The notes: generated by a model not told the origin, from the sequence alone. DNA of 64,000 nucleotides from an uncultured Polaribacter sp. (GCF_947503855.1 NZ_CANNFF010000001.1:1-64000); one strand, 5' to 3'. Shown: positions 46,101 to 55,871, counted from the first letter of the stretch. Numbers and translations are program-made.

Positions 46101-46343
46101 ATCATTTGCCAAAGCAATAATTGCATTTATGGTTTGTGCTGGATTTGATTTATGACCAGCAACCTTAGCATCTACATTTTTCTTTAGTTCATTCTGTGCA
46201 AATTGAGCCCAACCATATTTACTTATTTTATCTAGTACCTCTGTACGTTCATCAGTAGTTATGTGAATGATAGGGTGTTGTAAAGATTGTGCTGACAAGA
46301 ACAAAACTTTGAACAAAACTATTCCTACAAGTATTTTTTTCAT
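43188..46343 (-). CDS. heparinase II/III-like lyase secreted by T9SS
   Basis: The 1051-aa protein has a signal peptide (1-18, FLSAQ), a toroid domain and beta-sandwich closely parallel to the 835-aa lyase at the end of the operon (VSNHPILTAPGALA, GGAHYVHSHATGITMELYG, AGNNTVIVNGTSKGRQQGSW). A C-terminal extension of about 230 residues carries beta-rich linker domains and a T9SS type A sorting domain (YIKAYPNPTKNSFTIQSG ... SGLYFIVISDDKGKQYSQKLVIKK). It should act outside the cell as the first lyase to attack the polymer. Its start codon is preceded by a 9-bp tandem A-tract repeat. Confidence 0.85.
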   Translation of the reverse strand: MKKILVGIVLFKVLFLSAQSLQHPIIHITTDERTEVLDKISKYGWAQFAQNELKKNVDAKVAGHKSNPAQTINAIIALANDDNLSESQTSSANSAHFKVLSSAAHAGMLYYLTEDEDYAQYAADIIWHYFQELAPRTPETTAICGNYFYDPRSTYPHLAYAYDFIYNFLNTQGRQVYDKTAGKRIPYNNETAQKAMKNVVGNALLESGGRDTKYGKLVSNHPILTAPGALAAILCIDDDTERERLFNVFWNTGTRRQNSFTKTVMPIFGEQGIWPESTSYSFMSRIQLVLNMVDRIKPELDVITKYRNVLDGVFLFENLRHPNRSYVRYGDSKRYNDGSKSLYRYVLSIAKRKGLTDLQDKAETALAQYYNAEGGRNQAFGTSAFGGLDHLGLFWGEEFPLNSTQEFDYKPTVIVKHAGVALQRNYTENNNELYGLCGIIGGAHYVHSHATGITMELYGLGDIMAPNGGMPKTVAERKIPMHTNYFRLYAGNNTVIVNGTSKGRQQGSWASNSYVWQNTTVNISSEPAHLEDPLSPNFSFATQFLDDNINNSDQQRTLSAIRTSPTTAYYFDMFRSKSLNTNNFHDYVYHNIGDATTIKTIDGSTLPVSATNRYQNDIGDPVESPGWRFFENTKVTEPTSGALYIRFDLEATNSYMNMFAPAGVTREYTKALGPATREALNGYVNKKTQIVAVRQQGEAWDKPYVYIFEPSKSTNTSVKSVSHIMNGDVIAGAKVVSEVNGSKIIDYIFSNDSNTSVSHLDIDFTGEFGIVRTELKDGKTNVYLYLGKGSSLQFLNETIVGDADGKAYKEYTLDFEYFSDIATNNFTIETVGETCQEKNNGKITINALEKFNYQVTINGVDYNFTDEITIEDLAPGTYDFCITIKDSDYKQCYQVIIEEAIKLSGKVNINNGKVAIIVDKGMAPYKVFKNGKLVLETNANQFLIDVTQGDEIEVKTKIECQGSMFSKIDFLSYIKAYPNPTKNSFTIQSGNAFWRNLTIYNTLGVKVYSNNTVQNKLTINAKDYKMSSGLYFIVISDDKGKQYSQKLVIKK

Positions 46344-46378
46344 TTTTTTTATTTTTTTTATTTTTTTTATTTTTTAAT
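46344..46378. repeat. (A8T)n tandem repeat before the T9SS lyase gene
   Basis: On the minus strand three tandem 9-base units of eight A plus T (the last unit's T being that of the ATG) follow an AAAAAAT unit and lead directly into the start codon. The repeat fills the 23-base spacer between the stop of the upstream gene and the ATG. Such tracts are slippage-prone. Confidence 0.8.
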
Positions 46379-47785
46379 TTTACCAAAGTTCTTCTTAACT
46401 CTTTTAATTGGTCCATTATCTCCTAACAAATACATTTTTCTAAAATCTGAACCTTTTTCTTTTTCTCCTACAATGATTCTAGCATCAGGGTGAGGGTTAT
46501 CAATCAAAGCAGATATCACAAAGCCAGAGTTTTCTCTTTGTAAAAAAACCTTGTTCTTTTTAAAAGTATCACCACCATCAAAACTATCCCACCTAGCAAT
46601 TTCTCCAACATCATTATTGGTTTCACTCTCTAAATAAATACTAACTTCTTTTGCTGATGTTACTTCTATATCTCCATTTCCTCTTGGAAGGTTAGTATTC
46701 TTACTTTGTAACCACTCTTTTCCATTCCACCTAAAATGTTGCATGCGCTTTGGTCCGCTTCTTTTTGCTCCAATATCTGGACCAACTAAGACACCTACAT
46801 GTGGATTTCCATTTGGATCTACATCAGTGATTGCTTGAAAAGTCCAATCATCAGGTATTTTTTTAACCAGAGTTTTTTCATCTGCCATTTCTTTGGTTAA
46901 AGGTATTTCTAAAAGTTCATTTTTAACATTTTTCCATTCGCCTGTCTTGGTGTCAAAAAGCATATAATACAAATTGTGACGTTCTGGAATGTGCCCACGT
47001 GTATCTTGAGGGTTATTTTTGTCTCTACAAATATGGTAATCGAATGCAACAATAATATCACCTCCATTACCTCTACTCACCCAAGGATACCATGAATCTT
47101 CGGCTTCTATATCTGTTCTGCGTTTGTGTTTTAAAAAGGAAACCGGTTCTCCAAATGTTTTTCCATTATCAGTTGACTTTTGATACACCCAATCACTTCT
47201 ATGAGCTCCATGGCGATAAAAAAAGTAGATGTCTCCATTGTCCATTTTTACAAACTGGCTATAGGTCCCAAACAATGAAACATTATCCAAGGTTTCCCAA
47301 CTAGAAATATCTAAAGGTTTTTTAGAAACTGCATGTAAATTTTTACCATAACCATGGTTTCCTAAGGGATTTTCTCCATGTTTACGCATACCTCCATGAC
47401 CTCCAAAAGTAATATGAATATAGCCTTCATTGTCAATAAGTAATGCAGGTTTACCATGATTATCTATTTTCTTTTTACGATTCGGGTCTTTACCCATTTC
47501 ACTAATACCGGCTTTAAAAGGACCTTTCCATTCTTTGGTTTTATGATTGTACGATACTACATAAGGATCTTCTAAAGGACCTTGATACGCCACATACGTA
47601 ATTCCTTTGTGATACACTCCTGAAGGGTGTTGCACAATAGCCACTGTATTCCCAAAACCATTATCAGCAAAATAATCTACCATTATGTCTTTATTCTTCT
47701 CTTCTGAAGTTACTTTTTTACTGCCATTACATCCCACTAGGAAAAAGCAAAAACAGATACTGAGAATTATTATTTTTTTTATCAT
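46367..47785 (-). CDS. BNR_4-type beta-propeller lipoprotein, probable ulvan lyase
   Basis: The 472-aa lipoprotein (lipobox Cys19, FLVGCNGS) has the BNR_4 seven-bladed propeller pattern. HGKPALLIDNEGYIHITFGG, FFYRHGAHRSDWVYQKSTDN and FDYHICRDKNNPQDTRGH give clusters of His, Tyr and Arg in the positions typical for ulvan lyases of families PL24/PL25 and their relatives. These cut the Rha3S-GlcA/IdoA linkage by beta-elimination. The exact PL family cannot be fixed by eye. It overlaps the GH106 stop by one base (TAATG), so translation is coupled. Confidence 0.75.
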   Translation of the reverse strand: MIKKIIILSICFCFFLVGCNGSKKVTSEEKNKDIMVDYFADNGFGNTVAIVQHPSGVYHKGITYVAYQGPLEDPYVVSYNHKTKEWKGPFKAGISEMGKDPNRKKKIDNHGKPALLIDNEGYIHITFGGHGGMRKHGENPLGNHGYGKNLHAVSKKPLDISSWETLDNVSLFGTYSQFVKMDNGDIYFFYRHGAHRSDWVYQKSTDNGKTFGEPVSFLKHKRRTDIEAEDSWYPWVSRGNGGDIIVAFDYHICRDKNNPQDTRGHIPERHNLYYMLFDTKTGEWKNVKNELLEIPLTKEMADEKTLVKKIPDDWTFQAITDVDPNGNPHVGVLVGPDIGAKRSGPKRMQHFRWNGKEWLQSKNTNLPRGNGDIEVTSAKEVSIYLESETNNDVGEIARWDSFDGGDTFKKNKVFLQRENSGFVISALIDNPHPDARIIVGEKEKGSDFRKMYLLGDNGPIKRVKKNFGKIKK

Positions 47786-50700
47786 TATTTTATGGGTATT
47801 ATTTTTGAAACTCTTAATTTAACTGGACCAAGAAGACCTGAGGTTAGTAATTCATCGTTTTTTCTCCAATGTCTCCAAGATGAAAATGTGGTTCGTTTTG
47901 ATGATCGTTTTGTGTTATTTAACAACCAATCTGGTAGTTTTTTTAGTTTATCTCCTCTTCGTTCATAATCTAAAGGCAAACCTTCATCACCAATTAGTTT
48001 GTTTGGCCATAAATTGGTTACTTTAATTTTTATAGTGTTTGTTCCTTTTTTTACAAAGCCATCAATAGTAACTCTAAAAGGTGCTTTCCATAAAGTACTT
48101 ACCTTTTTTTCGTTGATAAATACTTCTGCAATTACAGCTACGCTTCCTAGATAGAGTTCTAAACTTTTATCTGATTGCAATAAATCATCAGAAATCGTAA
48201 ATTCTTTTTTGTAAGATGCAGTTCCAGAAAAGTGCTGAATATTTTCGTCTTTATGATTTGACCACGATATTAGTTCCTTAAATTTTACGTTTTCTGGAAC
48301 ACCTGAGTTTGATGGAAAATCAACCTGCCAAGAATTTGACAAATCAATGGGTTCTGGTATTGCACTTACTGCTGCAGTTTTTGTTTTTCCTGATGCATTG
48401 GTATAAGTAATTTTACCTGTATTTAGTGTTATCCAATTTATAGCATCTTCACTATACATTAACTCAGGTTTTGATGTGTCTTTTGATAGTTTTAGAATTT
48501 GTCCTTTAGGAATAAACATAGTGCGTTCTTCACCATCAGTTTTGTAAGTAATTTTTAAGGTGGTTTTATTACCTTCTGGAATTTGATTATCTATCAATGT
48601 ATCAGAAATCAGAATATCAAAAGTATTGTTTGCAACTAGTTCTTTAATTTTATTTGTAACCTCATGGGTTTTATAATTTTGAGGAATACCCTTGGTTTCC
48701 GCTTTAAACTTCCCGAATACAGCTTTTAACACTTTTAAAGTTTTACCTTCTGCATCAATTTCTATATGCTCGCGTTCCTCTGCATAAATTTGATGAATAG
48801 ATTCTCCTATTTGGTATTCCATTCTAAACTCTTTTTTATAGCCCATTGCAGGATCGCAATCGCAAAACGCTCGAGACATTTTAAAGTCTAATTTGCCATC
48901 TTTTATGGCATCATTTACTTTATCTGTAATATCTATTAAACCTTCTTGAAGAAACGTACCATATTCAGCTTTTATGATTTCTAAATTCGAAAGAGCCTCC
49001 GATTTTGGTTGTTCTAATTCCATTTTAACGGATGTTAAATGGTTTGCTTTTATAGGCTTTTTAAATACTATAAAAACCGATTCTTCCACACCTAAAGATA
49101 ACGGAACTGTAGTTGTGCCATCTTTGTTCTCTTTAAAAACCACCAAATCTTTCATAGTGCCTTTTTCCGAATTCCAAAGTTCTGGTTGTTTTCCTGAAAC
49201 TCGAAAACGCGCTACAATATCTCTTGCCTCTTTTCTAGCATTGGCGATAAAATAAATATCAGCATTAGCTGTTTTTCTGTGGATGAAACTTAGATCTGAG
49301 TTATCGCTAGTTTCTAATTTAAAATCTGGTATTTGATTGCTTAACACAGCTTCAATTGAATTCTCCTTTACCAAATCTTTTCCCCATAATTCATCAACAT
49401 AATTTTCAACAACTTTATCATTATTTGGATAACCAGTTAAACTTGGCGATTGTGTTGGTTTTTTACCAATAACTATTGCTCCACCTTCAGCCAATTCCTT
49501 TACTTTTTGTAAGGTTTCTGATTTTATAAAACTAGATTCTGGCAATACCAAAATTTTATAAGCATTTCCAACTGAAGAGTAAATTATTCCATCTTTAACA
49601 GTTAAGTCTTTCAATTTATTGGCGCCAATCAAATCATAATCAAAACCCATTTTTTTAATTTCTGGTTTTAGAAAAGCCGTATTTGGTGATGATTCTCCAG
49701 TAAACACTAAAACATCGGCAACATTTTTTCCTTGTTGTAATAAAAATTGAGATCGTGCTATATAATCTAAAAATCCTTTTCCTTGATTCCACCAAGTATT
49801 ATTTCTATTAAAATCAAATCCGTGATAACTTAATGCCAAACCAGGTGCAACATCCCAAGGTTGATGTACATAAGAATGAAAAATAAAACGTGTAATGCCT
49901 TGTGCCCAAGCTTGATCTCCAATTGATTTTATGTCTGCTGGGTGTTTGTCCCAACCACCAATTCCTGTAAATGCTTCTGCACCAACAATAGCACTTCCAT
50001 TTAAATGTGCAATTGAAGAAACAAATTTTGCCGAATCAAAAAACGGATATCCTCCACTCCAAAATTCACACATTACAATATCTCCTGTTGCACCTACTTG
50101 CATATTATCAAAAGGTCCCCAATAAGGTTCAACAGAGAATTTCATTCCGTTTTTATGGCATAATTCTGCAAAATGTGCGTAGTAATTTTCAGCAATTAAA
50201 TCGCCAATAGTTCTTCTAAAGTCCCACAGAAAACGTTCGGATACTTCACCACTTTCTATATAATAGCCTGCTAAAGTTGGTAAAAAGGATTTTAAATCGT
50301 AACCTCTTAAGTTTTCAAATTGTGTTTCAAAACCAGTTGTCCAATTGGTGGTTTCTACCTCATAACTATCAATTAAACAATTGTTAACGGTGGTTCCTAT
50401 TAAATCTCCCAGTTTATCAATGATAGGTTGTACGCCACCTGCCCAATAGGCATCTACTGCTGTTTTACTCATTTTATCCACTTCCAAACCTTTGGCTTCT
50501 GGTGGTGCAGGACGATTTGTAGTTCCAATGGGTGTGTGTCCAAATCTTAAAATAACGAATTCTCCAACTGGAGCTTTCCATTCTAAGATTCCTTGTTCAG
50601 ATACTTTAGAAGTTACATCGATAACAGTTTCTTTGGGAATAATTGATTCTTGTGGAATTACTTTGGTATCTGGTAATAAATGATTTCGAATACGTTCTGA

Positions 50701-51267
50701 CAATATTTTATAATCTAAACCTTTTATTTTTTGAGTTGCTTTGGGTTTTGGAAATGCTAAAACTGCAATGTCTTTATAGTATTCATATTTTGTTTTAGGT
50801 TTTGGTAATTGTACTTTAATTTCTTTCCCGCCTTTAATATTTAATTCACTAAAAACTACGGTTTGCATTGCATTTTTCTCGGTTACCCAAGGCCCACCAC
50901 TAGAAGACCAACCTGCACTATTATGAAACGCTAATTCTAGCCCCAAACGTTTGGCTTCTTCTGCCGAGAATTTGAATAAATCTAGCCAATCTTCACTTAA
51001 ATATTTTACTGGGCCTTTTGGAAACCCTAAATGCACGTTAAACAATTGTGCTTCTTGAATACCAACAGCTTTCATAGCTTCTAAATCTTTTGTAATCCCA
51101 GATTTAGAGACGTTACCACTTATCCAATGCCACCATGTTCTGGCTTTTGCTTCATTTGGCGGATTTTTAAATCCTTCTTCTAAGGTTAAGGTTTGTGCTT
51201 CTTTTTCTATAGGTGAATTGCATCCCAAACCTAAAAACAGAACAACTAAAATGACTAACTTTTTCAT
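47785..51267 (-). CDS. GH106 alpha-L-rhamnosidase lipoprotein
   Basis: The 1160-aa lipoprotein (lipobox Cys16, LGLGCNS) starts with the GH106 signature LEEGFKNPPNEAKARTWWHW, SGNVSKSGITKDLEAMKAVG and NSAGWSSSGGPWVT. A large TIM-barrel region with LIDSYEVETTNWT and FSVEPYWGPFD carries the Glu residues expected for catalysis and calcium binding. C-terminal beta-domains follow (RLIGDEGLPLDYERR, LTSGLLGPVKL). It would remove terminal L-rhamnose from partly desulfated oligosaccharides and supply the rhamnose genes. It lies 3 bases after a second GH106 gene. Confidence 0.9.
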   Translation of the reverse strand: MKKLVILVVLFLGLGCNSPIEKEAQTLTLEEGFKNPPNEAKARTWWHWISGNVSKSGITKDLEAMKAVGIQEAQLFNVHLGFPKGPVKYLSEDWLDLFKFSAEEAKRLGLELAFHNSAGWSSSGGPWVTEKNAMQTVVFSELNIKGGKEIKVQLPKPKTKYEYYKDIAVLAFPKPKATQKIKGLDYKILSERIRNHLLPDTKVIPQESIIPKETVIDVTSKVSEQGILEWKAPVGEFVILRFGHTPIGTTNRPAPPEAKGLEVDKMSKTAVDAYWAGGVQPIIDKLGDLIGTTVNNCLIDSYEVETTNWTTGFETQFENLRGYDLKSFLPTLAGYYIESGEVSERFLWDFRRTIGDLIAENYYAHFAELCHKNGMKFSVEPYWGPFDNMQVGATGDIVMCEFWSGGYPFFDSAKFVSSIAHLNGSAIVGAEAFTGIGGWDKHPADIKSIGDQAWAQGITRFIFHSYVHQPWDVAPGLALSYHGFDFNRNNTWWNQGKGFLDYIARSQFLLQQGKNVADVLVFTGESSPNTAFLKPEIKKMGFDYDLIGANKLKDLTVKDGIIYSSVGNAYKILVLPESSFIKSETLQKVKELAEGGAIVIGKKPTQSPSLTGYPNNDKVVENYVDELWGKDLVKENSIEAVLSNQIPDFKLETSDNSDLSFIHRKTANADIYFIANARKEARDIVARFRVSGKQPELWNSEKGTMKDLVVFKENKDGTTTVPLSLGVEESVFIVFKKPIKANHLTSVKMELEQPKSEALSNLEIIKAEYGTFLQEGLIDITDKVNDAIKDGKLDFKMSRAFCDCDPAMGYKKEFRMEYQIGESIHQIYAEEREHIEIDAEGKTLKVLKAVFGKFKAETKGIPQNYKTHEVTNKIKELVANNTFDILISDTLIDNQIPEGNKTTLKITYKTDGEERTMFIPKGQILKLSKDTSKPELMYSEDAINWITLNTGKITYTNASGKTKTAAVSAIPEPIDLSNSWQVDFPSNSGVPENVKFKELISWSNHKDENIQHFSGTASYKKEFTISDDLLQSDKSLELYLGSVAVIAEVFINEKKVSTLWKAPFRVTIDGFVKKGTNTIKIKVTNLWPNKLIGDEGLPLDYERRGDKLKKLPDWLLNNTKRSSKRTTFSSWRHWRKNDELLTSGLLGPVKLRVSKIIPIK

Positions 51268-51270
51268 TCG

Positions 51271-54200
51271 TTATTTTCTTTTTATAATTTTTGAAGTCAT
51301 TATCGTAACAGGTCCTAATAAACCTGAAGGCAATAAATCATCCGTTGCTTTTTGGAATGAATAGGCACTAAATGTTTTACGAGGACCTTCTGGAAGTGGT
51401 TGATTATTTCTGTACCAATCTGGCATTTTTTTGTATTTGCCTCTATAATCTTCTGATCCAAAACCTTGTTTTGATCTTCTAACATCATACTCTGTTTGAT
51501 TGGGTAATTTTTCATCACCAATTAAACGGTTTGTCCATTGGTTGGTTACTTGAATTTCTAAAGTATTTTCTCCCGTTTTTAAAGCATTTGTTACATTTAA
51601 AGCGTGAGGCGCTATCCAACTTAACCCAACATCTTTTCCGTTTACAAGCACTTTTGCAATCACACTAACTTCTCCTAAATTGAGCTGAAATTGTTTATCG
51701 GATTGCAACATTTCTTTTTTTATGTTGAATGTTGTTGTATAAATTGCGGTTCCTGAATAGTGTTTTATTTCTTCTACTTTACTTGTTGTCCAATCAAACA
51801 ATTCATCTGTTTTTAGGGTTGCTTCGTAAAAATCTTCTGCTCTAAAATTGATTTCCCAATTGCCTTTTATTTCAACTTGACTAGGAATATCACTTACATT
51901 CATAGTCCAGTTTTCTGCATCATTTACTTTTGCAGTGTAGTTTCCATTTGCATAAACTTCGGCCTGTAAATTATTTTCATCATCTAAACTGAATGTAGGT
52001 TTTGATTTTTTATCAACTGACGTAAACGTAACTTTAGGTTGATTTGCTTTTGCTGGTTTAAAAACCACAAAAACCGATTCTTGAGGATGCATTGGAATAG
52101 CAATATTTGTTCGTCCGCTTTTAGTTGAGTATTCTACTAATTTGGTAATCTCTCCAGTTTTTGCATTCCATAATTCTGGTACTTTACCTTCTACTAAAAA
52201 ACTACAGTTTAGTACTTCCTTTTCTGTTAAATTATGATTGTACACAAAGTAAATATCTTCGTTTTGGGTTCGTCTGTGGTAAAAATTAAAATCTGGTTGT
52301 CCTTCAACAATTACATCTTTTTGGATTGTTTTTTCTTCAAAAATTTGTTCCCATTCGCCAGTGCTGTATGTTTTTGTATTTGACCAAATCTCTTTTACAA
52401 GTGTGTCAAATTCAGCTTTCATTTCTTTAGTTATATTGTAACCTCCTAATTTTTTAGGTTTTTTACCAACAATTAAAGCGCCTTGTTGCGATAATTTATG
52501 AATCCCTCTTAAAGTTTTTAAATTGATAATATCATTTCTCTGTAAAGACAAAGCATTATAGGTAATGCCGTTAGGTAATTTTAATTTTCCGTTTTCTACT
52601 GTTAGTCGATTTACAATTACATCAGAATTTACACAATCGTATTTATAAGCAGCTGGAAGTTTAGGTCGCATTTGGTTTGCATGAACAACATGACTTGGCG
52701 CTCTATCTCCTACAAAAACCAATACATCTAACACAGGATTTCCTTGACGTAACATATATGAACCTCTTGCCAAATAATTGAACCATTCTGGACCTGCATT
52801 GTCCCACCAAGTTTGTGTTCTATCAATATGAGACCCTACAAAACTCATACTCATTCCTGGTTTTACATGTGTATTTGGCTGGTGTGCAAAACGATGAAAC
52901 ATATATTCATTAATTCCATTAGTCCACTCATAATCGCCTTTTTGTTTGGCTAAAGCAGGATGAAATCCCCAATTCAATTTAGTACTTGTAAAGGCTTCTG
53001 CAGAAATTACATTTTTACCATAAATATGACCAGCAGATACAGCTGCTCTCTTATGCTTATTTGGTTTACCTAACCAAAATTCACCCATTGGAATATCTGC
53101 ATTTCTCCCTGCATCCAAACTATTAAAAGGGCCTACAAATCCGTAAGGTTCTATATAGGATATTAAACCATCTTGATGACATAATTCTGTGAAATAATCG
53201 AAATAATTGGTAACCATTAAATCGCTTACCAATTGTTTCATATCCCAAAAAACGGATTCAACAGTTTCATTATTTTCTATGCTTTTACCTGCGTACATCA
53301 ATAAAAACGGTGTAAAATCGTAACCAAAACGTTCTTTGAATAGCTTTTCCATGTCGTTAGTCCAGTTTTGTGGTCCCACTTCGTAACTATCAATCTCTAC
53401 ATATTGTAAGGCGTTTGGTGCATCAACTTTTGCTTGCTTTACCAATTTACCAACAAAAGCATCGTAATGAATTTTCAACGCTTTTTTACTAAATTTATCT
53501 ACTTCCAATCCTTTACCCTCTTTCGATGAAGGCTCGTTTGTAGCTCCTGAAGCTGTAAATCCAAAACGCATAATCGTCCAATTTCCTTCTGGTAATGTTG
53601 TTTTTAAAACACCATTGCCATCCATTTTATCTGTTAAAACAAGAATGTCTTCTTTTTTAATGAATGCTTCTTTAGAAGAATTTCTAATTGAACGTCTATT
53701 TTTTCTGTAAGAAGTGTATTCCATAATATTTCCTAAAACAAGACTTGCAGAAAGTTGCATCTCATAAAATCCAGCATCCATTTCGGTTTCTATTCTAAAA
53801 TAACGTGCTGTAACAGGTTTAAAGCTCTCATAGAAATAACACTCGTCTTTCCCAATACGTTCTTCTCTTGGCTTGTGAGCTACTGTAAAATTGACACCAT
53901 CGTTTGATTTTAATAAAGTCAATCGCCCTTTACGTTTATTGATAAAAACATTCATTGATTGAATGGTGTGCGGTTTTCCATAATCATATTGTACCCAACC
54001 TTTTGCTTTTAAATCTGCATGTGTATTGGTTTGTTTATCGGTTGCTAGTTCTACATTAAATGCTTTATCTGAAGATGTGATTATAGGTTTAACATTTTCG
54101 TCAATCAATTCGGTTTCTAAGGTTGGATAAGCTACTACAGCAATATCTTTGTAATAGTTATGTCTCGCAGGTGGTTGTGGTAATTTTAGCTGTATTTGTT

Positions 54201-54648
54201 TACCTCCTTCTGTAATTACTTGGCTATTCACCACAACTTTCATTGCGTTTTCTGGGGTAACCCAAGGACCGCCACTAGACGTCCAACCATCGCAGTTATG
54301 CACTCCAAAACTCAAGCCTAGTTTTTCGCATTCTTTGGCACCATGTGCTAAAATATCTCGATGTTCTTTCGAGTTGTATGCTACATCGCCTTCTGGCAAT
54401 CCCATAGATACATTAAACACCAAGACACCACCAATACCTGCTTCTTTTATGGCTTTTAAATCTTTGGTAAAGCCTTCTTTAGAAGCATTTCCGCTATTGA
54501 TATGATACCAAGTTCTGGGTTTTGATGCTTGAGGCGGATTTTTAAAACCTTCTTCTAATGTTAAATTTTGACGCTCCTTTTTCTTTTCACTACAATTACT
54601 GAAACAAAAGCAAAGCATTATTAACAAAATGTAACCTAAATTCTTCAT
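51271..54648 (-). CDS. GH106 alpha-L-rhamnosidase lipoprotein, second copy
   Basis: The 1125-aa lipoprotein (lipobox Cys19, FSNCSEKK) shares the GH106 signatures LEEGFKNPPQASKPRTWYH, NCDGWTSSGGPWVT, VEIDSYEVGPQNWT and SYIEPYGFVGPFNSLDAGR with its neighbour, and ends LPSGLLGPVTIM. It carries an extra discoidin-like insertion (about residues 180-300, VQYDYGKPHTIQSMNVFINK) absent from the other copy, so the two likely differ in substrate. The start overlaps the stop of the upstream lyase by one base. Alignment by eye suggests distant rather than recent paralogy. Confidence 0.9.
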   Translation of the reverse strand: MKNLGYILLIMLCFCFSNCSEKKKERQNLTLEEGFKNPPQASKPRTWYHINSGNASKEGFTKDLKAIKEAGIGGVLVFNVSMGLPEGDVAYNSKEHRDILAHGAKECEKLGLSFGVHNCDGWTSSGGPWVTPENAMKVVVNSQVITEGGKQIQLKLPQPPARHNYYKDIAVVAYPTLETELIDENVKPIITSSDKAFNVELATDKQTNTHADLKAKGWVQYDYGKPHTIQSMNVFINKRKGRLTLLKSNDGVNFTVAHKPREERIGKDECYFYESFKPVTARYFRIETEMDAGFYEMQLSASLVLGNIMEYTSYRKNRRSIRNSSKEAFIKKEDILVLTDKMDGNGVLKTTLPEGNWTIMRFGFTASGATNEPSSKEGKGLEVDKFSKKALKIHYDAFVGKLVKQAKVDAPNALQYVEIDSYEVGPQNWTNDMEKLFKERFGYDFTPFLLMYAGKSIENNETVESVFWDMKQLVSDLMVTNYFDYFTELCHQDGLISYIEPYGFVGPFNSLDAGRNADIPMGEFWLGKPNKHKRAAVSAGHIYGKNVISAEAFTSTKLNWGFHPALAKQKGDYEWTNGINEYMFHRFAHQPNTHVKPGMSMSFVGSHIDRTQTWWDNAGPEWFNYLARGSYMLRQGNPVLDVLVFVGDRAPSHVVHANQMRPKLPAAYKYDCVNSDVIVNRLTVENGKLKLPNGITYNALSLQRNDIINLKTLRGIHKLSQQGALIVGKKPKKLGGYNITKEMKAEFDTLVKEIWSNTKTYSTGEWEQIFEEKTIQKDVIVEGQPDFNFYHRRTQNEDIYFVYNHNLTEKEVLNCSFLVEGKVPELWNAKTGEITKLVEYSTKSGRTNIAIPMHPQESVFVVFKPAKANQPKVTFTSVDKKSKPTFSLDDENNLQAEVYANGNYTAKVNDAENWTMNVSDIPSQVEIKGNWEINFRAEDFYEATLKTDELFDWTTSKVEEIKHYSGTAIYTTTFNIKKEMLQSDKQFQLNLGEVSVIAKVLVNGKDVGLSWIAPHALNVTNALKTGENTLEIQVTNQWTNRLIGDEKLPNQTEYDVRRSKQGFGSEDYRGKYKKMPDWYRNNQPLPEGPRKTFSAYSFQKATDDLLPSGLLGPVTIMTSKIIKRK

Positions 54649-55871
54649 TATTTTTTATTTAATTTTTCTAGAGTAACATCAAAAGCATCTTCTTTAAATA
54701 GTTTGCGAGCCTTTTTTAAATCTGCTATTAATTTTTCTTTAGAATGCTTTTTGTCTTTAATTTGCTTGTATTTCCATTCTTTTTCTTTGATTACATAAGG
54801 CAACATAAATTCATAACCTTTTTTTATACTTCTTCCATCTTCAGATTCCATTCCCCAAAGATCTACTCCAACTTTTTTACCCAATATTGCTAATTCTAAA
54901 AAGCCATGTAAATTCATTACTGAATAGGAAAATGATTTTGTTCTCGCCAGTTCTAAAGGTTGACTTCCATCAGGTTCTATTTGATTAAAAATTCTAGCTT
55001 TTGTTGTAGTAGAAAGATAGTTTTTGACTTCTTCTATTTTATTTAAATACACTAAAATGCTTAATAATTGCACATCATAATGTGTAGCGTGGTTATTTTT
55101 CCTTGTAGCTTCTTCTTTACCAAGCTTACTGTTTTGCAACCAATTGGCATATGCTGTAAACCAGTTAAACATTCCATTTTCAATTTCTTTACTAAGGATG
55201 TTTTTATGTCTGGCTAATTCTAAAAATTCTATGATTCCAGTAAGTCCTCCAAATTCTATGATTCCAAAACATCGTCCATTATTTTTTCCAGGTATGGATT
55301 GTCCGTAATTTACATTGGGATTCATTTTTGTATCATTATTTATAAACCATTTGCTTATAAACTCTAAATTTTTGAGCGCATATTTTTTATCATTACTTAA
55401 GTAAAAAGCATTTTTTAATGTTTTTACTGCTGAAAAAAAGTTGTCCTTTTCAACATAATCTGTAAAGTTATTTCTTGTCTCTGGATTAATTTCTCCATCT
55501 TTTCTAATGTATGGTAAACCATCATCAGTCTTAGGATTTGGCCACCAATAAGGGCCAATACTCATATAATCATGTTTGCTTATACTTGGAGGTACACCTG
55601 TTTTATTTACTACAGTAAAACCATCAACATTAAGTAAATTATCTGCTTTTATTATTAGTTTATTGTAATTTTCAATAGCTTTTTTATCACCTTTTTTAAT
55701 AAGTGCTTTTTGAGTTTTTAACACTTCATATTCTATAATATAAACTTTTTGATTGATTTTTTGAGCACAAGCAATACTACTTTGACCTACTAGAAGTAAA
55801 ACAATTATTCTTTTAAAAAGTGATACTTTATTTTTCATACATGAAATTTTAGTCCAAAAACATTTTATCAA
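54648..55871 (-). CDS. alginate-lyase-superfamily protein (PL38-like)
   Basis: The 407-aa protein has a secretion signal (about residues 15-36, ending IACAQ; a second Met at residue 12 could be the true start). Its toroid domain carries KHDYMSIGPYWWPNP, NYGQSIPGKNNGRC, IIEFGGLTGIIEF, NNHATHYDVQLLS and DGSQPLELARTKSFSYS, the conserved blocks of PF05426. The closest functional group I can name is PL38 glucuronan-type lyases. In this operon it may cut glucuronate-rich stretches or oligomers. Translation is coupled to the following GH106 gene. Confidence 0.8.
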   Translation of the reverse strand: MIKCFWTKISCMKNKVSLFKRIIVLLLVGQSSIACAQKINQKVYIIEYEVLKTQKALIKKGDKKAIENYNKLIIKADNLLNVDGFTVVNKTGVPPSISKHDYMSIGPYWWPNPKTDDGLPYIRKDGEINPETRNNFTDYVEKDNFFSAVKTLKNAFYLSNDKKYALKNLEFISKWFINNDTKMNPNVNYGQSIPGKNNGRCFGIIEFGGLTGIIEFLELARHKNILSKEIENGMFNWFTAYANWLQNSKLGKEEATRKNNHATHYDVQLLSILVYLNKIEEVKNYLSTTTKARIFNQIEPDGSQPLELARTKSFSYSVMNLHGFLELAILGKKVGVDLWGMESEDGRSIKKGYEFMLPYVIKEKEWKYKQIKDKKHSKEKLIADLKKARKLFKEDAFDVTLEKLNKK

